Source of the DNA: an uncultured Methanobrevibacter sp.
GTDB taxonomy: Archaea; Methanobacteriota; Methanobacteria; Methanobacteriales; Methanobacteriaceae
Assembly (NCBI RefSeq): GCF_934746965.1
Contig: NZ_CAKVFS010000003.1
Coordinates: 62,001-126,000, forward strand
Direction of reading: 5' to 3'
DNA length: 64,000 bases
In this document: positions 62,033-64,000 of the stretch, one piece after another
Layout: every line of letters begins with the position of its first letter
Position numbering within the stretch: the first letter of the stretch is position 1
Position numbers and translations under genes: made by a program
The notes under the pieces: model-generated
Told to the model about the DNA's origin: nothing
The model's database searches: none
What the model saw: the letters and a program-made list of their open reading frames with translations, nothing else

Positions 62033-64000
62033 TTGAATAAATTGAAATGGACTTTGATAATCGTCTTATTAATATTAATGATTTTTAGTATTAATATAGT
62101 AAGTGCAATGGATTATGGGGAGGTAAATAATGTATCTACTACAGTTATGGATTCTTCTCAAGAAATCACTGCTTTTAATGATAATTTTGTTTTAGATGAT
62201 TCTAATTCAAACACTATTTATGTTTCAAAAGAGGGTAGTGATTCAAATGATGGTTTAACAAAAGATAAATCATTAGCTAGTTTAACTCATGCATTAAATA
62301 TAGTTCCAAATAATGGAAGTATTATACTGCTTGATGGATCATATTCTTATTCTTCTATTTCTATTCTCTCTTCAAAAATTGTTACAATTGAAGGGGGAGG
62401 CAATGTTAATTTAACAGGTGGGAATTCATATAATTCATTTATTACAAATGATGGTATATTAACACTTAAAAATATTAATGTTGTAAATTGTAAAGGGGAA
62501 TATACTGATGCTGCTATTGTTAATAAAAACGTATTATATGTATTAAATTCTACTTTTAATAATAATAAACTTGTATTTTATAATCTTGGTGACTTAATTA
62601 TTAATAATTCTAATTTTTTAAATAGTTTAAATACTGTTGTATATGCTGATGAAAATACAAAAACAACAACAGTAATTAATTCAAGGTTTATTAATGGTAA
62701 ATCTGCTGGAAGTATTTTATCATTTAGTGATTCTAAATATTCTACATTAATTGAAAATTGTACTTTTGAAAATATTTATTCTACTACTAATGCTGGGGGA
62801 ATCATTGGCGTAAGCAATAGTGGTGCAGATTTTAGAATTAACAATTGTCGTTTTATTAATAATACTTTAGATGCTAAAGGTATGTTTACACAAACATCTG
62901 ATAAATATGGTGTAGTTATTCGTGTGGGTCTTACAACTGATGTTTTATTTGAAATTACCAAATCTGTATTTGTAAATAATAAAGGTATTAATGGAGCAAT
63001 AGGTGTTATTCAACAAGTTAATTCTTATATTAATGTAACTCATTCTATTTTTTTAAATAACACAGATTATAATGGAAATACTATTGTTAATGGTGCTTCA
63101 AGAGGAACTAGTATTTATGATTATAATTGGTGGGGTATTGATAATCCAGATTTTGGTGTTTTAGTTAATGATGCAAAAAATAAAATAAATAATTGGGTTA
63201 TATTAAATATGAATTATGTTCCTTCAACTAATATTGTTGCTGGAAGTAATATTAAAGTAATTTCTGGTTTAACTAAATATAAGGATGTTAATGGAAATAT
63301 TGGTAGTTTAATTGAAAAGCTTCCAGATTATGGAAATATTACTTTTGAATTCCAAGATGGATTTAAAAAAATTGTAGCTATTGAAAATGGATTGGCTAAA
63401 CTTGATTATGTTGTTAAATCTGGGGAAAATATTGTTTATTCTATATTAGATAATCAAAAAGCCAATATTACAATTGTAGCTAAAGAACTGGATATTATAT
63501 ATGTTTCTGAAAATGGAGATGATTCTAATGAAGGTTCTGAACTTAGTCCTGTTAAAACAATTGCTGTCGCGATTAAATTAACAACTACTGGTAAAATAAT
63601 TATTCTTCCAGGTAAGTATATGGAAAATAATTTAAATATAGATAAAAACTTGAATATAACTGGTCGTGGAAATGTTATTATTGATGGTAAGACTTCTGGG
63701 ACAATATTTACTTTTAACTCAGGGATAATGGTTTATTTAAATAATTTAAATATTAATAATGCATTTAAAAATGGTTATGGTGGAGTTATTTATAATAATG
63801 GAGCTAATTTATATTTAAATTCCATTAATTTCTATGGAAATTCTGCAACAAATGGGGGAGCAGCTATTTATAATACAAATAAAGGTTCTATTACAATTTT
63901 TAATTCTAAATTTTATAATAATACTAATACTGTAAGTTCTGGGTGGAATAAAGGAGGGTCAGCTATTTATAATACTGATTCTTCAAAAGTCATAATTGAA
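62033..64000 (+). CDS. Adhesin-like surface protein, 3' truncated by window
   Basis: An open frame of at least 656 codons that continues past the window edge. TTG 62033 is chosen because GTGAT lies 4 bp upstream; ATG 62027 is possible. A signal peptide (LIIVLLILMIFSINIVSA-like) is followed by a YVSKEGSDSNDGLTKDKSL motif and then parallel beta-helix repeats (NSTFNNN, NSNFLN, NSRFING, NCTFEN, KSVFVNN, HSIFLNN). A second YVSENGDDSNEG motif appears near residue 490. This is typical of Methanobrevibacter adhesin-like proteins that attach to the cell wall. Confidence 0.9.
   Translation, partial: MNKLKWTLIIVLLILMIFSINIVSAMDYGEVNNVSTTVMDSSQEITAFNDNFVLDDSNSNTIYVSKEGSDSNDGLTKDKSLASLTHALNIVPNNGSIILLDGSYSYSSISILSSKIVTIEGGGNVNLTGGNSYNSFITNDGILTLKNINVVNCKGEYTDAAIVNKNVLYVLNSTFNNNKLVFYNLGDLIINNSNFLNSLNTVVYADENTKTTTVINSRFINGKSAGSILSFSDSKYSTLIENCTFENIYSTTNAGGIIGVSNSGADFRINNCRFINNTLDAKGMFTQTSDKYGVVIRVGLTTDVLFEITKSVFVNNKGINGAIGVIQQVNSYINVTHSIFLNNTDYNGNTIVNGASRGTSIYDYNWWGIDNPDFGVLVNDAKNKINNWVILNMNYVPSTNIVAGSNIKVISGLTKYKDVNGNIGSLIEKLPDYGNITFEFQDGFKKIVAIENGLAKLDYVVKSGENIVYSILDNQKANITIVAKELDIIYVSENGDDSNEGSELSPVKTIAVAIKLTTTGKIIILPGKYMENNLNIDKNLNITGRGNVIIDGKTSGTIFTFNSGIMVYLNNLNINNAFKNGYGGVIYNNGANLYLNSINFYGNSATNGGAAIYNTNKGSITIFNSKFYNNTNTVSSGWNKGGSAIYNTDSSKVIIE

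Noticed and set aside
62776..62961. Minus-strand ORF within the adhesin
   Set aside because: The plus-strand adhesin frame is open across the entire region with beta-helix repeats.

Overview
The window reads as a Methanobacteriales genome, most likely Methanobrevibacter (M. smithii-like). The signs are low GC, an archaeal primase, cyclic 2,3-diphosphoglycerate synthetase, coenzyme M and F420 biosynthesis genes, prepilins with class III signal peptides, MtxX, a MraY-like transferase and large adhesin-like surface proteins. Ribosome binding sites repeatedly contain GTGAT or GGAGG close to the start, and several track-length ORFs were shortened to a start that fits this pattern.

Region 1 (1 to about 13.1 kb) is the right part of an integrated element, probably a provirus. 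About 30 small, overlapping genes run on the minus strand. They include dCTP deaminase, a HAD phosphatase, an ERCC4-type nuclease, an AAA+/SF3-like replication ATPase, a probable single-strand annealing protein and two AP2-like DNA-binding proteins. An AbrB-type regulator is divergent and a tyrosine integrase lies at the right end, beside tRNA-Ala(GGC). Tandem 33-bp repeats upstream of the replication ATPase look like an iteron origin. No capsid or terminase gene is visible, so the rest must lie to the left.

Region 2 (13.1-26 kb) is core chromosome: a membrane protein with DUF1890, DUF1894 and core MetE; CbiF; two prepilins; TatD; UppS; MtxX; a TetR gene with a perfect palindromic operator ahead of a YhgE/Pip-type membrane protein; cpgS; UPF0058; a ProC-like protein; and UPF0280 (COG2122).

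Region 3 (26-34.4 kb) is the most interesting part. comA, a COG1900/methanogenesis-marker-16 gene (probable ComF) and three hdrC-, hdrB- and hdrA-like genes form one tight operon. comE and comD follow convergently, and cofH is divergent from comD. The HdrB-like protein lacks one cysteine of its second CCG motif, and the HdrA-like protein ends in an MvhD-like domain without its iron-sulfur cysteines. I infer an Hdr-derived complex dedicated to the reductive thiolation that makes coenzyme M.

Region 4 (34.4-60 kb) holds a polyprenol-kinase-like gene paired with a TMK-like kinase, priS and priL, a cysteine-rich unknown protein with a PCNA-binding-like tail, metG, DUF530, a MraY-like transferase, arfC, a DUF2115 gene broken by an in-frame TGA, a PHP phosphatase, a flavodoxin, an operator-flanked CMD/hydrolase/cupin operon, pantoate kinase, a UvrD/RecB-like helicase-nuclease, and the archaeal aroA'/aroB' genes with thpR and cca.

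Region 5 (60-64 kb) carries a decayed adhesin-like gene followed by an intact one that runs off the window.
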